Origin: Jejuia sp043557195
GTDB taxonomy: Bacteria; Bacteroidota; Bacteroidia; Flavobacteriales; Flavobacteriaceae
Reading direction: 5' to 3'
DNA length: 64,000 nt
NCBI GenBank assembly: GCA_043557195.1
Contig: CP121314.1
Location: 2,170,001-2,234,000, forward strand
Part shown: positions 54,142 through 62,290 of the stretch, one piece after another
Numbering within the stretch: position 1 is the stretch's first letter
Layout of the letters: each line of letters opens with the position of its first letter
The notes under the pieces: model-generated
Databases searched by the model: none
The model's input: only the letters and a program-made list of their open reading frames with translations
What the model was told of the DNA's origin: nothing
Made by a program: the position numbers and the translations under genes

Positions 54142-55605
54142 ATGAAACTAAAAAAACTCTCCTTACGTACCCGTATTTTTATAGTAATGATAGTGCTGGT
54201 ATTAATTGCCTCGGTGTTTATAGCAGCCGTAGCCATCTATCAGTACAACGAAGAAACTACCGATTATCATATACAGCGACTCAACCGTAAAGAGCAAAAT
54301 ATAAAAGCGCATCTTAAGCAAGTATTGAATGCAAGAGAAAATACGTGGGAGGTAAAAACCCGAAATATTCCCCTAATATTTAAAGACAAAATAAGTGGTA
54401 TTGCAGAAATACATAAGCTACAAATTAACCTTTACGATTTAGATGGTAATTTGCTCATTACGTCAAAAGCAGATTTAAAACCAGATGAAGAAGAAAAATG
54501 TATTGAAACAAATATATTAAACGCTATTTCTAACACGGTAGATCATCGCTATGTAGATAAACTTACCGAAAACGGACAAACATATCAGTCCTCTTATACC
54601 TTTATTTACGATAACAAATTTAAGCCTTTAGCTATTCTAAATTTACCGTATTTAGAGCGCGATGATTTTCTGTCCAAAGAGTTAAATGAGTTTTTGGGTA
54701 GATTGGGAATTGCTTATTTTTTCGTTTTAATTATTGCCATTGGTATCGCGTTTTTTCTATCAAAATATATTACAAAATCACTTAAAACCATTAGCGATAA
54801 AATTATAGCAACGCGATTAGAAAAACGCAACGAAAAAATTGTGATAGAAGACTCCAGTCAGGAAATTTCAACGTTGATTGATTCTTATAACAGTATGATT
54901 GATGAGTTAGAAGATAGTGCAGTGCAATTGGCCAGAAGCGAGCGTGAGCAGGCGTGGAGAGAAATGGCAAAACAAGTAGCACACGAAATTAAAAACCCGC
55001 TAACGCCAATGCGCCTCACGGTACAAAACTTCCAAAGAAAGTTTGATCCTACTGATGAGAATATCCATACCAAGGTTTCAGAATATAGTAAAACCCTTAT
55101 TCAGCAAATTGATACCATGAGTTCTATTGCCTCGGCATTTTCAAACTTTGCAAAAATGCCAGCGCAACAAAATGAAACACTTAATGTGGTGAATATTACC
55201 AAATTGGCACTCGATATTTTTAATGAAAATTATATTGTATTTACTGCGGATGCCGAAGAAATTATTGCAGAATTTGATAGAACCCAATTAATTAGAGTGG
55301 TTACCAATTTAGTGAAGAACGGTATACAGGCTATTCCAGAAGATACAACACCACAAGTTTTGGTAAATGTGGGGCAAGATGATACTAATGTTGTCATTAC
55401 CGTAGCAGATAACGGCGCGGGAATTTCTGAGGAAAACAGAAGTAAGATTTTCGAACCAAAGTTTACCACAAAAACAAGCGGCATGGGGCTAGGTTTAGCC
55501 ATGGTGAAAAATATTATAGAAACATACAAAGGCACTATTTCCTTTACTTCTGAAACTGATAAAGGAACGGTGTTCAAAGCAGTATTCCCTAAAGGTAAAT
55601 CTTGA
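54142..55605 (+). CDS. Sensor histidine kinase, NtrY-like
   Basis: 487 residues from the ATG at 54142 (a TTG two codons upstream gives no gain). Two membrane segments (about 12-32 and 190-210) flank a periplasmic sensor domain. A HAMP-like region follows, then the HisKA box HEIKNPLTPMRL with the phospho-accepting histidine at 281. The ATPase domain has NLVKNGIQAI, DNGAGISEENR and GMGLGLAMV. The NPLTP box is the NtrY type. No response regulator gene is adjacent, so it is an orphan kinase here. Its stop overlaps the upstream reach of the crotonase gene. Confidence 0.93.
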   Translation: MKLKKLSLRTRIFIVMIVLVLIASVFIAAVAIYQYNEETTDYHIQRLNRKEQNIKAHLKQVLNARENTWEVKTRNIPLIFKDKISGIAEIHKLQINLYDLDGNLLITSKADLKPDEEEKCIETNILNAISNTVDHRYVDKLTENGQTYQSSYTFIYDNKFKPLAILNLPYLERDDFLSKELNEFLGRLGIAYFFVLIIAIGIAFFLSKYITKSLKTISDKIIATRLEKRNEKIVIEDSSQEISTLIDSYNSMIDELEDSAVQLARSEREQAWREMAKQVAHEIKNPLTPMRLTVQNFQRKFDPTDENIHTKVSEYSKTLIQQIDTMSSIASAFSNFAKMPAQQNETLNVVNITKLALDIFNENYIVFTADAEEIIAEFDRTQLIRVVTNLVKNGIQAIPEDTTPQVLVNVGQDDTNVVITVADNGAGISEENRSKIFEPKFTTKTSGMGLGLAMVKNIIETYKGTISFTSETDKGTVFKAVFPKGKS

Positions 55606-55619
55606 TAAAACACAAAACA

Positions 55620-56399
55620 ATGTATAATAACCTTATTGTAAATTCAGAACAGCATATTTCGACGATTACAATTAATCGCCCAAAAAAACTGAACGCACTA
55701 AACCAAGAAACCATAAACGAGTTACATGAGGCTTTTAAAGCTGCGGATACTGACGAAAACACAAAAGTGATTATAGTTACTGGTAGTGGCGAAAAGGCAT
55801 TTGTGGCGGGAGCCGATATTAGTGAATTTGCCGATTATAGTGTTGAAGAAGGCATGCATTTAGCAGCAAACGGACAAAAATTACTCTTCGATTTTGTAGA
55901 AAACCTGTCTACACCAGTAATTGCTGCAGTAAATGGCTTTGCGCTTGGTGGCGGTTTAGAATTGGCTATGGCTTGCCATTTTAGAGTAGCTAGCGATAAC
56001 GCTAGAATGGGCTTACCCGAGGTGTCTCTGGGTGTTATTCCAGGGTATGGAGGTACACAACGTTTAACGCAATTGGTTGGTAAAGGGCGTACTATGGAGA
56101 TGATTATGACAGCAGGCATGATAGATGCTAATAAAGCTTTAAGCTATGGTCTAGTAAACCATGTGGTACCACAAGACCAACTTTTAGAATTATGCGAAAC
56201 CCTAGCAGCAAAAATTATAAAGAATTCCTCAGTAGCTATTAGTGCTGCAATTAGATCTGTAAATGCTAGTTTTAAAGAAGGTGTTAACGGCTACCAAACC
56301 GAAATTACTGAATTTGGTAACTGCTTTGGTACTGAAGATTTTGAAGAAGGTACAACGGCGTTTTTAGAAAAACGAAAGGCTGATTTTCCTGGGAGGTGA
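55620..56399 (+). CDS. Enoyl-CoA hydratase/isomerase family protein (crotonase)
   Basis: 259 residues from the ATG at 55620. Crotonase fold with the oxyanion-hole segments KAFVAGADISEFADY and AVNGFALGGGLELAMACHFRVAS, and the acid-base glutamates in LGGGLELA and LPEVSLGVIPGYGGTQRL. It likely hydrates enoyl-CoA in fatty acid or short-chain acyl-CoA metabolism. The gene lies 14 bases after the kinase gene, possibly in one transcript. A boundary of the accessory module begins right after its stop. Confidence 0.94.
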   Translation: MYNNLIVNSEQHISTITINRPKKLNALNQETINELHEAFKAADTDENTKVIIVTGSGEKAFVAGADISEFADYSVEEGMHLAANGQKLLFDFVENLSTPVIAAVNGFALGGGLELAMACHFRVASDNARMGLPEVSLGVIPGYGGTQRLTQLVGKGRTMEMIMTAGMIDANKALSYGLVNHVVPQDQLLELCETLAAKIIKNSSVAISAAIRSVNASFKEGVNGYQTEITEFGNCFGTEDFEEGTTAFLEKRKADFPGR

Positions 56400-56415
56400 T
56401 TTTTTATATACGTTG

Positions 56416-56424
56416 TTGGCACCA
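56416..56424 (+). repeat. Left inverted repeat of the accessory module (TTGGCACCA)
   Basis: TTGGCACCA lies 16 bases after the crotonase stop and is followed by a T run. Its inverse TGGTGCCAA is at 57720-57728, on the other side of the two minus-strand genes. The pair encloses about 1.3 kb. Confidence 0.5.
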
Positions 56425-56429
56425 GTTTT

Positions 56430-57182
56430 TTATCCGCAACCACCACAACCTCCATCTGAACCGCATCCGCTATCACCTGATGAATCATCAAATCCGTTAA
56501 TAGATTCAATGATTGGCATAAAATCAGAATCATTTATAGCCATTAAATCGAATTGATTTTTAGTTGTATTCTGGTAGTACAAATCTGAGTAACCATAATC
56601 AACCCAAACTGAATCATTGTTTGCTTTTCTAAAATTAGATTTCTTTTCTTCTATCAATTCGAAAATTTCTGTCGGTATTTTGGGTATAAGAACAATATTT
56701 CCATTAAGAGAAAGTAGAGTTTCTTCTATACCTTTAACTTTTTTGGTCGTATTGGTTTTAATTCGTTTTAGTTCCCTTTTTATTTCTTTTTGGACTTTTA
56801 TTCCGTTTTCTGAAATGACTTTTACTCCTAACAATCTTTGAAAAAAATTAGATTTAAAATATTGTTTCATTCGGTGGTCAGAATATATATATTTTAATTT
56901 ATAGGCTTCGCTATTTTTAATCTTTTCGAATGCGGTTTTTAAAAGATTTGAGAGTTTTACTTTTAGTTCATTATCTTTTTCGAATACTGCCAGAAATATG
57001 GATTCATGTTTTAATGGTTGATAGCTGTAAAATGCTTTCCCTAAGCTCACGGTTGGGTTTTTCTTGTCCTTTTTTGACGATTCTTCATTAGTTGATATTT
57101 TGAGTACTTCTTTTAATATTAAATCAAAGAAAGTAACTCTTGCAAGTTTGTCAATTTTTACTTGGGGATTTTCAATAAGCAA
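56430..57182 (-). CDS. TIGR04222-like protein with Cys/Gly-rich tail; apparent frameshift at 5' end
   Basis: The intact frame gives 250 residues from a TTG at 57182, but no good start exists there. The mostly helical body ends in a short cysteine-glycine-rich tail (SGDSGCGSDGGCGGCG), as in TIGR04222 proteins, which often pair with a GRDP-like gene. An ATG at 57222 overlaps the upstream gene stop as ATGA, but its frame ends after six codons. Removing one A from the AAAA run (57213-57216 on the plus strand) would join it: MIKELTNLSPAEILLIENPQ. So the gene is frameshifted, uses a non-standard start, or contains a sequencing error. Confidence 0.65.
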   Translation of the reverse strand: MLIENPQVKIDKLARVTFFDLILKEVLKISTNEESSKKDKKNPTVSLGKAFYSYQPLKHESIFLAVFEKDNELKVKLSNLLKTAFEKIKNSEAYKLKYIYSDHRMKQYFKSNFFQRLLGVKVISENGIKVQKEIKRELKRIKTNTTKKVKGIEETLLSLNGNIVLIPKIPTEIFELIEEKKSNFRKANNDSVWVDYGYSDLYYQNTTKNQFDLMAINDSDFMPIIESINGFDDSSGDSGCGSDGGCGGCG

Positions 57183-57212
57183 GATTTCTGCTGGTGATAA
57201 ATTAGTTAGTTC

Positions 57213-57216
57213 TTTT
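57213..57216 (-). other. Putative frameshift site (A4 run) at start of the TIGR04222-like gene
   Basis: Four A residues on the minus strand in the fourth to fifth codon after the ATGA overlap. One extra A accounts for the early stop. Homopolymer length change, programmed slippage or an assembly error would all look like this. Confidence 0.5.
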
Positions 57217-57218
57217 AA

Positions 57219-57710
57219 TCATACTTTTCTAATTTTTGGAACTATCCAATTTCTATGAAGGTTAACCCTCCTAAAGTTTAGTTCTCCAAATCTTACTTTT
57301 GAAGATGGCCAAATATCTAATGGCGTATTTTTATTAAATGTTTTCAAATACAATTCTTTTGTTTTAGAATACCAATCTCCAAATTTTTCTTTTTCACTTT
57401 TTCCGCCTTTAGTTGGTCCGTGATGTATTTCTCTTCCTAAAGTATTTTTACAAAAATCTGTCCAATACGAACGTGTATATAAAAGGTGTAAATGCCAAAC
57501 TTGGTCAACTTGGTCAGAAGGTGTTAACGGGTGGTCAGAAATACAGATTAAAAAAATGAACTTTTTATATTCATTAATTACCCGAACGGCATATTTGTAT
57601 TTCCAACCATTTTCTCTACATAATCTGTCGGTAAAAGTGAACGTAGAATCAAAATTATCCAATTGGAATTCTTCTAATTTATCCCATAATGTTTTTTGTT
57701 CTACTGTCAT
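57219..57710 (-). CDS. GRDP-like (glycine-rich domain-containing protein-like) protein
   Basis: 163 residues. The segment HPLTPSDQVDQVWHLHLLYTRSYWTDFC is the conserved core of the GRDP-like/DUF1399 family, followed by IHHGPTKGGKSEKEKFGDWY and WPSSKVRF, typical of bacterial members. The biochemical role is not known. It overlaps the TIGR04222-like gene by the sequence ATGA, a normal sign of translational coupling. This pair is found together in many bacteria. Confidence 0.85.
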   Translation of the reverse strand: MTVEQKTLWDKLEEFQLDNFDSTFTFTDRLCRENGWKYKYAVRVINEYKKFIFLICISDHPLTPSDQVDQVWHLHLLYTRSYWTDFCKNTLGREIHHGPTKGGKSEKEKFGDWYSKTKELYLKTFNKNTPLDIWPSSKVRFGELNFRRVNLHRNWIVPKIRKV

Positions 57711-57719
57711 TTTTCAAAT

Positions 57720-57728
57720 TGGTGCCAA
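57720..57728 (-). repeat. Right inverted repeat of the accessory module
   Basis: TGGTGCCAA, inverse of 56416-56424, 10 bases upstream of the GRDP-like start codon. Beyond it lie small hairpins (ACGG/CCGT and TTTAATGG/CCATTAAA at about 57735-57780). Confidence 0.5.
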
Positions 57729-57918
57729 TGGGTTGACGGAAATGCGCCGTTTTTTAATGGTTTATATCCGCCATTAAACGAAGGTAGCAGAAAATTTCTA
57801 CAAAGTCAAGCGTAACTCAAGTTGTTAACAACCCATTTTTACTTTAACAGTTTTCAAAAGAAATATTATCTAATTTTAGAGAGCTTCTCAAAGCATTTCA
57901 ACCTATATTTTTATTAAA

Positions 57919-58992
57919 ATGAACCCAAAATCTGCCATAAAAGGACGTGGCGCGCAGCTAAACGTCCCTAATCGTTTCTTCGAATTACGCCACGAAATAC
58001 GTGACGATTTCCTTGAATTTTGCCAAAAAGAAGGTGAAAACGCCGATAAAAACAAAACACTTTATATTGATGTGTTTCCTAAAACTATAGTCAATAAAGT
58101 AGCAAGTCCAGACGTTGGTATGCAATATTCTATGAACCCTTACCAAGGTTGCGAACATGGTTGTATATACTGTTATGCGAGAAACACGCATGAATTTTGG
58201 GGTTACAGTGCAGGATTAGATTTTGAGCGACGCATTTTGGTTAAAAAAGATGCGCCTAAACTTTTAGAACAACTTTTAAAAAAGAAAAGCTGGAAAGCAC
58301 AAACCATTGTGTTGTCTGGGAACACTGACTGTTACCAACCCGCGGAACAAAAATTTAGAATTACCAGAGCGTGCTTAGAGGTGTTTTTAAAATACAAGCA
58401 TCCTGTTGGTATTATCACAAAAAACGCTAGAATTTTAGAAGATTTAGAAGTACTAAAAGAATTGGCAACCTATAATTTGGTAGGTGTAAATGTTTCAATT
58501 ACGTCACTTTCAGAAAAAACCAGAAGGATTTTAGAGCCTAGAACCGCAACTACAAAAAAGCGTTTAGAAACAGTTAAAATATTAAGCGAACATGGTATTC
58601 CCGTAAATGTGATGATTGCCCCCATAATTCCATCAATAAATAGTCATGAGATTTTACCACTAGCAAAAGCCGCATCAGATCATGGTGCGGTATCCATAGG
58701 GCATACCATTGTGAGACTAAATGGTGCAATAGGAGAAATTTTCACAGATTGGATTAAAAAAACCATGCCCGATCGGGCAGAAAAAGTGCTACACCAAATT
58801 GAAAGTTGCCATGGAGGGAGTTTAAACGATTCACGATATGGGACAAGAATGCGAGGTGAAGGTAAAATAGCTGAACAGCTTAATAATTTGGTAAAATTAG
58901 CACGCCTCAAGTATTTTAAAGATAAAGGCATGCCTAAATTGCATACTACTTTGTATGAAAAGCATAAAAGTGGGCAACTAAAATTGTTTTAA
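57919..58992 (+). CDS. PA0069 family radical SAM protein
   Basis: 357 residues. The [4Fe-4S]-binding CxxxCxxC motif is C78-C82-C85 in YQGCEHGCIYCYARNTHEFWGY, a pattern of the spore-photoproduct-lyase-like PA0069 family. Other family parts are SGNTDCYQPAEQ and VNVSITSLSEKTRRILEPRT. The substrate of this family is not established. The gene stands alone between the accessory module and a sulfatase. Confidence 0.92.
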   Translation: MNPKSAIKGRGAQLNVPNRFFELRHEIRDDFLEFCQKEGENADKNKTLYIDVFPKTIVNKVASPDVGMQYSMNPYQGCEHGCIYCYARNTHEFWGYSAGLDFERRILVKKDAPKLLEQLLKKKSWKAQTIVLSGNTDCYQPAEQKFRITRACLEVFLKYKHPVGIITKNARILEDLEVLKELATYNLVGVNVSITSLSEKTRRILEPRTATTKKRLETVKILSEHGIPVNVMIAPIIPSINSHEILPLAKAASDHGAVSIGHTIVRLNGAIGEIFTDWIKKTMPDRAEKVLHQIESCHGGSLNDSRYGTRMRGEGKIAEQLNNLVKLARLKYFKDKGMPKLHTTLYEKHKSGQLKLF

Positions 58993-59018
58993 TTTTGGGA
59001 TATTAATTATACTAAACT

Positions 59019-60419
59019 ATGACAAGTTCTTTACGTTTTTTAGCATGTTTATATGTTGTTTTAATTGGCTTTAATACTGCTTTTGGCCAAAAGAAAAACA
59101 TCATTTTATTATTTGCTGACGATGCAGGTTACCATGATTTCGGATTTCAAGGCAGTAAAACATTTAAAACTCCCAATTTAGATAAACTAGCTTCTGAGGG
59201 GATTGTTTGCACACAGGCCTATACTACCGCCGCTGTTTGCGGACCATCTAGAGCAGGTTTGTTAACTGGAAAATACCAGCAACGTTTTGGTTTTGAAGAG
59301 AACAATGTCCCAGGATATATGAGTGCATCTTCCAAAGATATGGGAGATGAGATGGGGCTTCCATTAAAAGAAAAAACAATTGCAGATTATTTAAAACCTC
59401 ATGGATACAAATCTATAATTTTAGGGAAATGGCATATGGGAAATGCAGATAGATATCATCCATTAAAGCGAGGTTTTGATGAGTTTTATGGGTTTAGAGG
59501 TGGTGCAAGAAGTTTTTATGAGTTAACTCAAAAAGAGGCAAGCGATAAACCTGAAGACATGTGGGAATTAGGCTTTGGTAATTTTGAAGAGCCAAAAGAC
59601 TATCTAACAGATGCAATTGCAAAAGAAGCTTGCAGTTTTATGGAGCAAAACAAAAACAATCCGTTTTTTATGTATGTGTCCTTTAATGCGGTGCATAGTC
59701 CGCTACAAGCAACTCCAGAAGATTTAGAAAAGGTGAAAGGCTTAACAGGAAAGCGCAAGATTCTCGCAGCTATGACCTTGGCTATGGACAGGGCTTGTGG
59801 TGAAATTCTGGGTAAATTAAAGGCATTGGGATTGGAAGATGATACTCTGGTAGTTTTTGCGAATGATAATGGAGGGCCTGTAGGAACAGAAACAAGTAAT
59901 TACCCATTAAGTGGTGCTAAGTCAAATCATTTGGAGGGTGGTATACGGGTGCCTTGTATTGTGAAACTTCCTGGTGTAATTCAACCAAATTCCATATACA
60001 ATAACCCTGTTAGTATGCTCGATATGTTGCCTACTTTTGTAAATATTGCTGAGGCTAATGCTTCTGGAGTTAAAGGGATAGATGGTGTAGACTTAATTCC
60101 ATATTTGTCAGGTGAACATAAGCAAGCTCCACATGAGTTTTTATTTTGGAAAAAGGAAAATAGAGGTGTTGTAAGACAGGGCGATTGGAAACTGTTGCGT
60201 TTCCCAGATCGACCAGCAGAATTGTATAATCTCTCAGAAGATATTTCAGAAGAAAAAAATCTAGCTTATAAATATCCTGAAAAGGTAAGAGAAATGTTTA
60301 AGGCGTTATGGAGTTGGGAAAGCGAACTGGAACGCCCTATGTTTATGCTTAAACGTATATACGAAGTAAATGCTATGAAGCGAATGGACGATTATAGAAC
60401 ATCAAAATTAGATAAATAA
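59019..60419 (+). CDS. Sulfatase (arylsulfatase family S1), secreted
   Basis: 466 residues with signal peptide (about 1-23, FNTAFGQ). The formylglycine motif is C74-G-P-S-R78 in AAVCGPSRAGLLTG, and metal-binding aspartates lie at 34-35. GKWHMG and an H near 207 (AVHSPL) complete the site. It removes sulfate esters from organic substrates, in marine flavobacteria often algal polysaccharides. No other carbohydrate-degrading genes are near, so the substrate is open. Maturation would need a formylglycine-generating enzyme from elsewhere. Confidence 0.93.
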   Translation: MTSSLRFLACLYVVLIGFNTAFGQKKNIILLFADDAGYHDFGFQGSKTFKTPNLDKLASEGIVCTQAYTTAAVCGPSRAGLLTGKYQQRFGFEENNVPGYMSASSKDMGDEMGLPLKEKTIADYLKPHGYKSIILGKWHMGNADRYHPLKRGFDEFYGFRGGARSFYELTQKEASDKPEDMWELGFGNFEEPKDYLTDAIAKEACSFMEQNKNNPFFMYVSFNAVHSPLQATPEDLEKVKGLTGKRKILAAMTLAMDRACGEILGKLKALGLEDDTLVVFANDNGGPVGTETSNYPLSGAKSNHLEGGIRVPCIVKLPGVIQPNSIYNNPVSMLDMLPTFVNIAEANASGVKGIDGVDLIPYLSGEHKQAPHEFLFWKKENRGVVRQGDWKLLRFPDRPAELYNLSEDISEEKNLAYKYPEKVREMFKALWSWESELERPMFMLKRIYEVNAMKRMDDYRTSKLDK

Positions 60420-60446
60420 AAAAGCGGGCAATTTGCCCGCTCTTTG
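60419..60446 (+). terminator. Rho-independent terminator after sulfatase gene (bidirectional)
   Basis: AGCGGGCA and TTGCCCGCT form a GC-rich stem (60423-60441) flanked by A and T runs, serving the convergent genes at 60419 and 60468. Confidence 0.85.
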
Positions 60447-60467
60447 AAAATAATTGAGTTAGTGTAA

Positions 60468-61073
60468 TTAAATAAATTCTACAAATTCTCTACCATCTGT
60501 TTTATAAACTATTTTGTACTTACCTTTTACAAAATTTGACAGTTTATAAACACGTTCAATGTTTTTAGTATTGGTAATTTTTTCAGAGTACATCAATTGA
60601 TAAGGCTCTGTGTAACTTCCATCTTCATAATAAATCTCTACTTCTAGAGGTTTTTGTTCAAGTGAAAGTTGTGATACTAAAATGTAGTCCTTCTTTACAA
60701 CAGTTAAAGGCTTAAACGTAGTTTTAGAAAGTGCTTTGTTAAAAGTTACTTCTTTAGCTGCTACAGTAAATGGAATTGTAGTTATCTCCATATCTTTTTC
60801 AAGTTCAAAAAAGTAGCTACCATCGGGAAGTGATGTTAAATCAAATCCTTTCGTGTAAATTCCTGTTTGCTGTATAGCTTCTTTATAGAGTGTTATCCCA
60901 TTTCCATCTTTAATTGTAAAGAGGTTACCTACTTTAACGTCTAAAGAAAGCACAGTTTTGTTTGCTTTACTTCTAACACTAAAGAATGTTCCGTCGTTTG
61001 CGTATCCCATAACCGTAGCAAGTAGCGCTACCATTAAAAATACTTTTTTTGAGTTGTTCATTACGTTTTTCAT
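60468..61073 (-). CDS. Small secreted protein A (paralogue of 61591-62199)
   Basis: 201 residues with a signal peptide (VFLMVALLATVMGYA) and two beta-sandwich-like halves. The motif GIYTKGFDLTSLPDGSYFFELEKD resembles the strands of DUF3244 and T9SS sorting domains. The end (KGKYKIVYKTDGREFVEFI) matches the paralogue's. The two share about half their residues over their full length. Function unknown. Upstream sequences are also shared with the paralogue, including a -7 element and a 26-base block. Confidence 0.85.
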   Translation of the reverse strand: MKNVMNNSKKVFLMVALLATVMGYANDGTFFSVRSKANKTVLSLDVKVGNLFTIKDGNGITLYKEAIQQTGIYTKGFDLTSLPDGSYFFELEKDMEITTIPFTVAAKEVTFNKALSKTTFKPLTVVKKDYILVSQLSLEQKPLEVEIYYEDGSYTEPYQLMYSEKITNTKNIERVYKLSNFVKGKYKIVYKTDGREFVEFI

Positions 61074-61101
61074 GATTTGGATTTATTAACGTTTTACACT
61101 T

Positions 61102-61109
61102 CAAAAGTA
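61102..61109 (-). promoter_or_regulatory. -7 promoter element of secreted protein A (TACTTTTG)
   Basis: Minus-strand TACTTTTG, followed by AAGTGTAAAACGTTA. The paralogue has TATCTTTG followed by CAGTGTAAAACGTTA at the same distance from its ATG. Confidence 0.65.
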
Positions 61110-61131
61110 TAGTAAAACAAAACGCAGTAAA

Positions 61132-61157
61132 ACATTGATATTGACTAATTTATGTGC
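61132..61157 (-). promoter_or_regulatory. Conserved upstream block of secreted protein A
   Basis: A 26-base block identical at 22 positions to 62255-62280, including an invariant GCACATAAATTAG on the minus strand. It lies 59 bases before the ATG, upstream of the -7 element; the paralogue block is at nearly the same distance. Candidate activator site. Confidence 0.55.
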
Positions 61158-61336
61158 AAAATTATCTGTTATTTTTATGTTATTTTATAGTAAAGTCAAT
61201 ATGGTATATTGTAGGGTTAATTTCACATATTTTTAGCAACTCATGTGATTTTATTATGGAACTATTTTTGGAAACTAAATAAGGCAAGCAAGCACTACCG
61301 AAATTGAGATTTGTAACTGACATTTGCAGATTTTAC
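61158..61336. other. Intergenic stretch, no feature seen
   Basis: Part of a 517-base gene-free region between the two secreted protein genes. This section is AT-rich with no credible open frame, terminator or repeat. Element R6 and a terminator occupy the rest. Confidence 0.5.
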
Positions 61337-61520
61337 TGCGTTAGGGATTGCAGCGGTATCCTTTTGCTTTTTAATGAAACTGATAGTATTTTTATTATAG
61401 TTTTTAACTGTATTTTAGAGTCCTGCTTTAGCAGTACAGACAAAAGCAAAAGATATTGCCCTTCGGCTGCGCTCAGGATAAACTATAAGCGCCACCCGAC
61501 CTAAGGAGAGTAACACCCAA
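61337..61520 (+). repeat. dispersed structured element R6 (long form)
   Basis: Longest copy: GCGTTAGGGATTGCAGCGGTATCC at the start, an 11-bp stem CTTTTGCTTTT with AAAAGCAAAAG across about 80 bases, then GCCACCCGACCTAAGGAGAGTAACACCC. The outer stem is GCGTTA with TAACAC, one mismatch. It lies between the two secreted paralogues. Confidence 0.75.
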
Positions 61521-61531
61521 AAAATTAGGCA

Positions 61532-61561
61532 TAAAAAAAGTGGGCCACCACAGCCCACTTT
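61532..61561 (-). terminator. Rho-independent terminator of secreted protein B gene
   Basis: On the minus strand AAAGTGGGC-TGTGGTG-GCCCACTTT followed by TTTT, located 30 bases after the stop codon. Confidence 0.85.
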
Positions 61562-61590
61562 AACCAACTAAACTAAATAAGACATTAAAA

Positions 61591-62199
61591 TTAATTATTA
61601 ATGTATTCTGTAAATGTTCTTCCTTTTGTGAAGTACACTATTTTGTAATCGCCTTCGTTTGATAGCTTGTAAATGCGTTCTAAGTTTTTTGTATCTACCA
61701 TTCTTTCTTCAAAAACTAGCTCGTAGCTTTCAGAAGCAAAATCTTCTGACTTTTTATAAACCTCAACATTTAAATTTTCCTTGTCTAGAGCTAATTTAGA
61801 TACGTAAATAAGATCGTTCTTTACTCTTGTTACAGGCTTAAAGAATGTAGATTCTTCTTCTTTATTAAAAATTACTCGTGTTTCTAAAACTTTAAAAGGT
61901 ATTAATTTGATTTCTACATCTTTTTCTAACTCAACTAGATAGTTTCCGTTTGGTAAAGCAGATAAATCGAATCCTCTAGAGTAAATACCTTCTTGTTCAA
62001 TTACTTCTTTATAAAGAATGATACCATTTGCATCTTTAATAAATAATGAGTTTCCTTGTTTTACATTTAAAGTGATTGCTGTTTTTTTAGCATCATTAAT
62101 AATGTCTCTTTTCTCATTATTAGCGTAACCCACAACCGTAGCTAATATGGCTACCATTAAGATTACTTTTTTTGGGGTGTTAAATACGTTTTTCATCAT
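61591..62199 (-). CDS. Small secreted protein B (paralogue of 60468-61073)
   Basis: 202 residues with signal peptide (VILMVAILATVVGYA). The same two-part layout as protein A: GIYSRGFDLSALPNGNYLVELEKDVEIK and the end GDYKIVYFTKGRTFTEYINN. Two ATGs lie side by side at 62199 and 62196. It is divergent from the AraC/cupin regulator gene, with a 202-base shared region containing a -7 element, a conserved block and 11-bp direct repeats. This suggests that the regulator controls it. Function unknown. Confidence 0.85.
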   Translation of the reverse strand: MMKNVFNTPKKVILMVAILATVVGYANNEKRDIINDAKKTAITLNVKQGNSLFIKDANGIILYKEVIEQEGIYSRGFDLSALPNGNYLVELEKDVEIKLIPFKVLETRVIFNKEEESTFFKPVTRVKNDLIYVSKLALDKENLNVEVYKKSEDFASESYELVFEERMVDTKNLERIYKLSNEGDYKIVYFTKGRTFTEYINN

Positions 62200-62224
62200 T
62201 TGGGTTTTGTAACGTTTTACACTG

Positions 62225-62232
62225 CAAAGATA
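62225..62232 (-). promoter_or_regulatory. -7 promoter element of secreted protein B (TATCTTTG)
   Basis: Minus-strand TATCTTTG matches TAnnTTTG and is followed by CAGTGTAAAACGTTA, which recurs in the leader of the paralogue. ATG 26 bases downstream. Confidence 0.65.
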
Positions 62233-62254
62233 TACCTGTAACCCTCCTTAAAAA

Positions 62255-62280
62255 ACATCAATTTTGGCTAATTTATGTGC
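62255..62280 (-). promoter_or_regulatory. Conserved upstream block of secreted protein B
   Basis: A 26-base block matching 61132-61157 at 22 positions, with invariant GCACATAAATTAG. It lies 56 bases before the ATG, upstream of the -7 element, and within the divergent region shared with the AraC-type regulator. Confidence 0.55.
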
Positions 62281-62290
62281 TATTTTAACT

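Noticed and set aside
57919..60419. Radical SAM gene as the maturase of the adjacent cysteine-type sulfatase
   Set aside because: The radical SAM protein has the PA0069/spore-lyase-like architecture without the SPASM cysteine clusters of anaerobic sulfatase maturases, so adjacency alone is not evidence.
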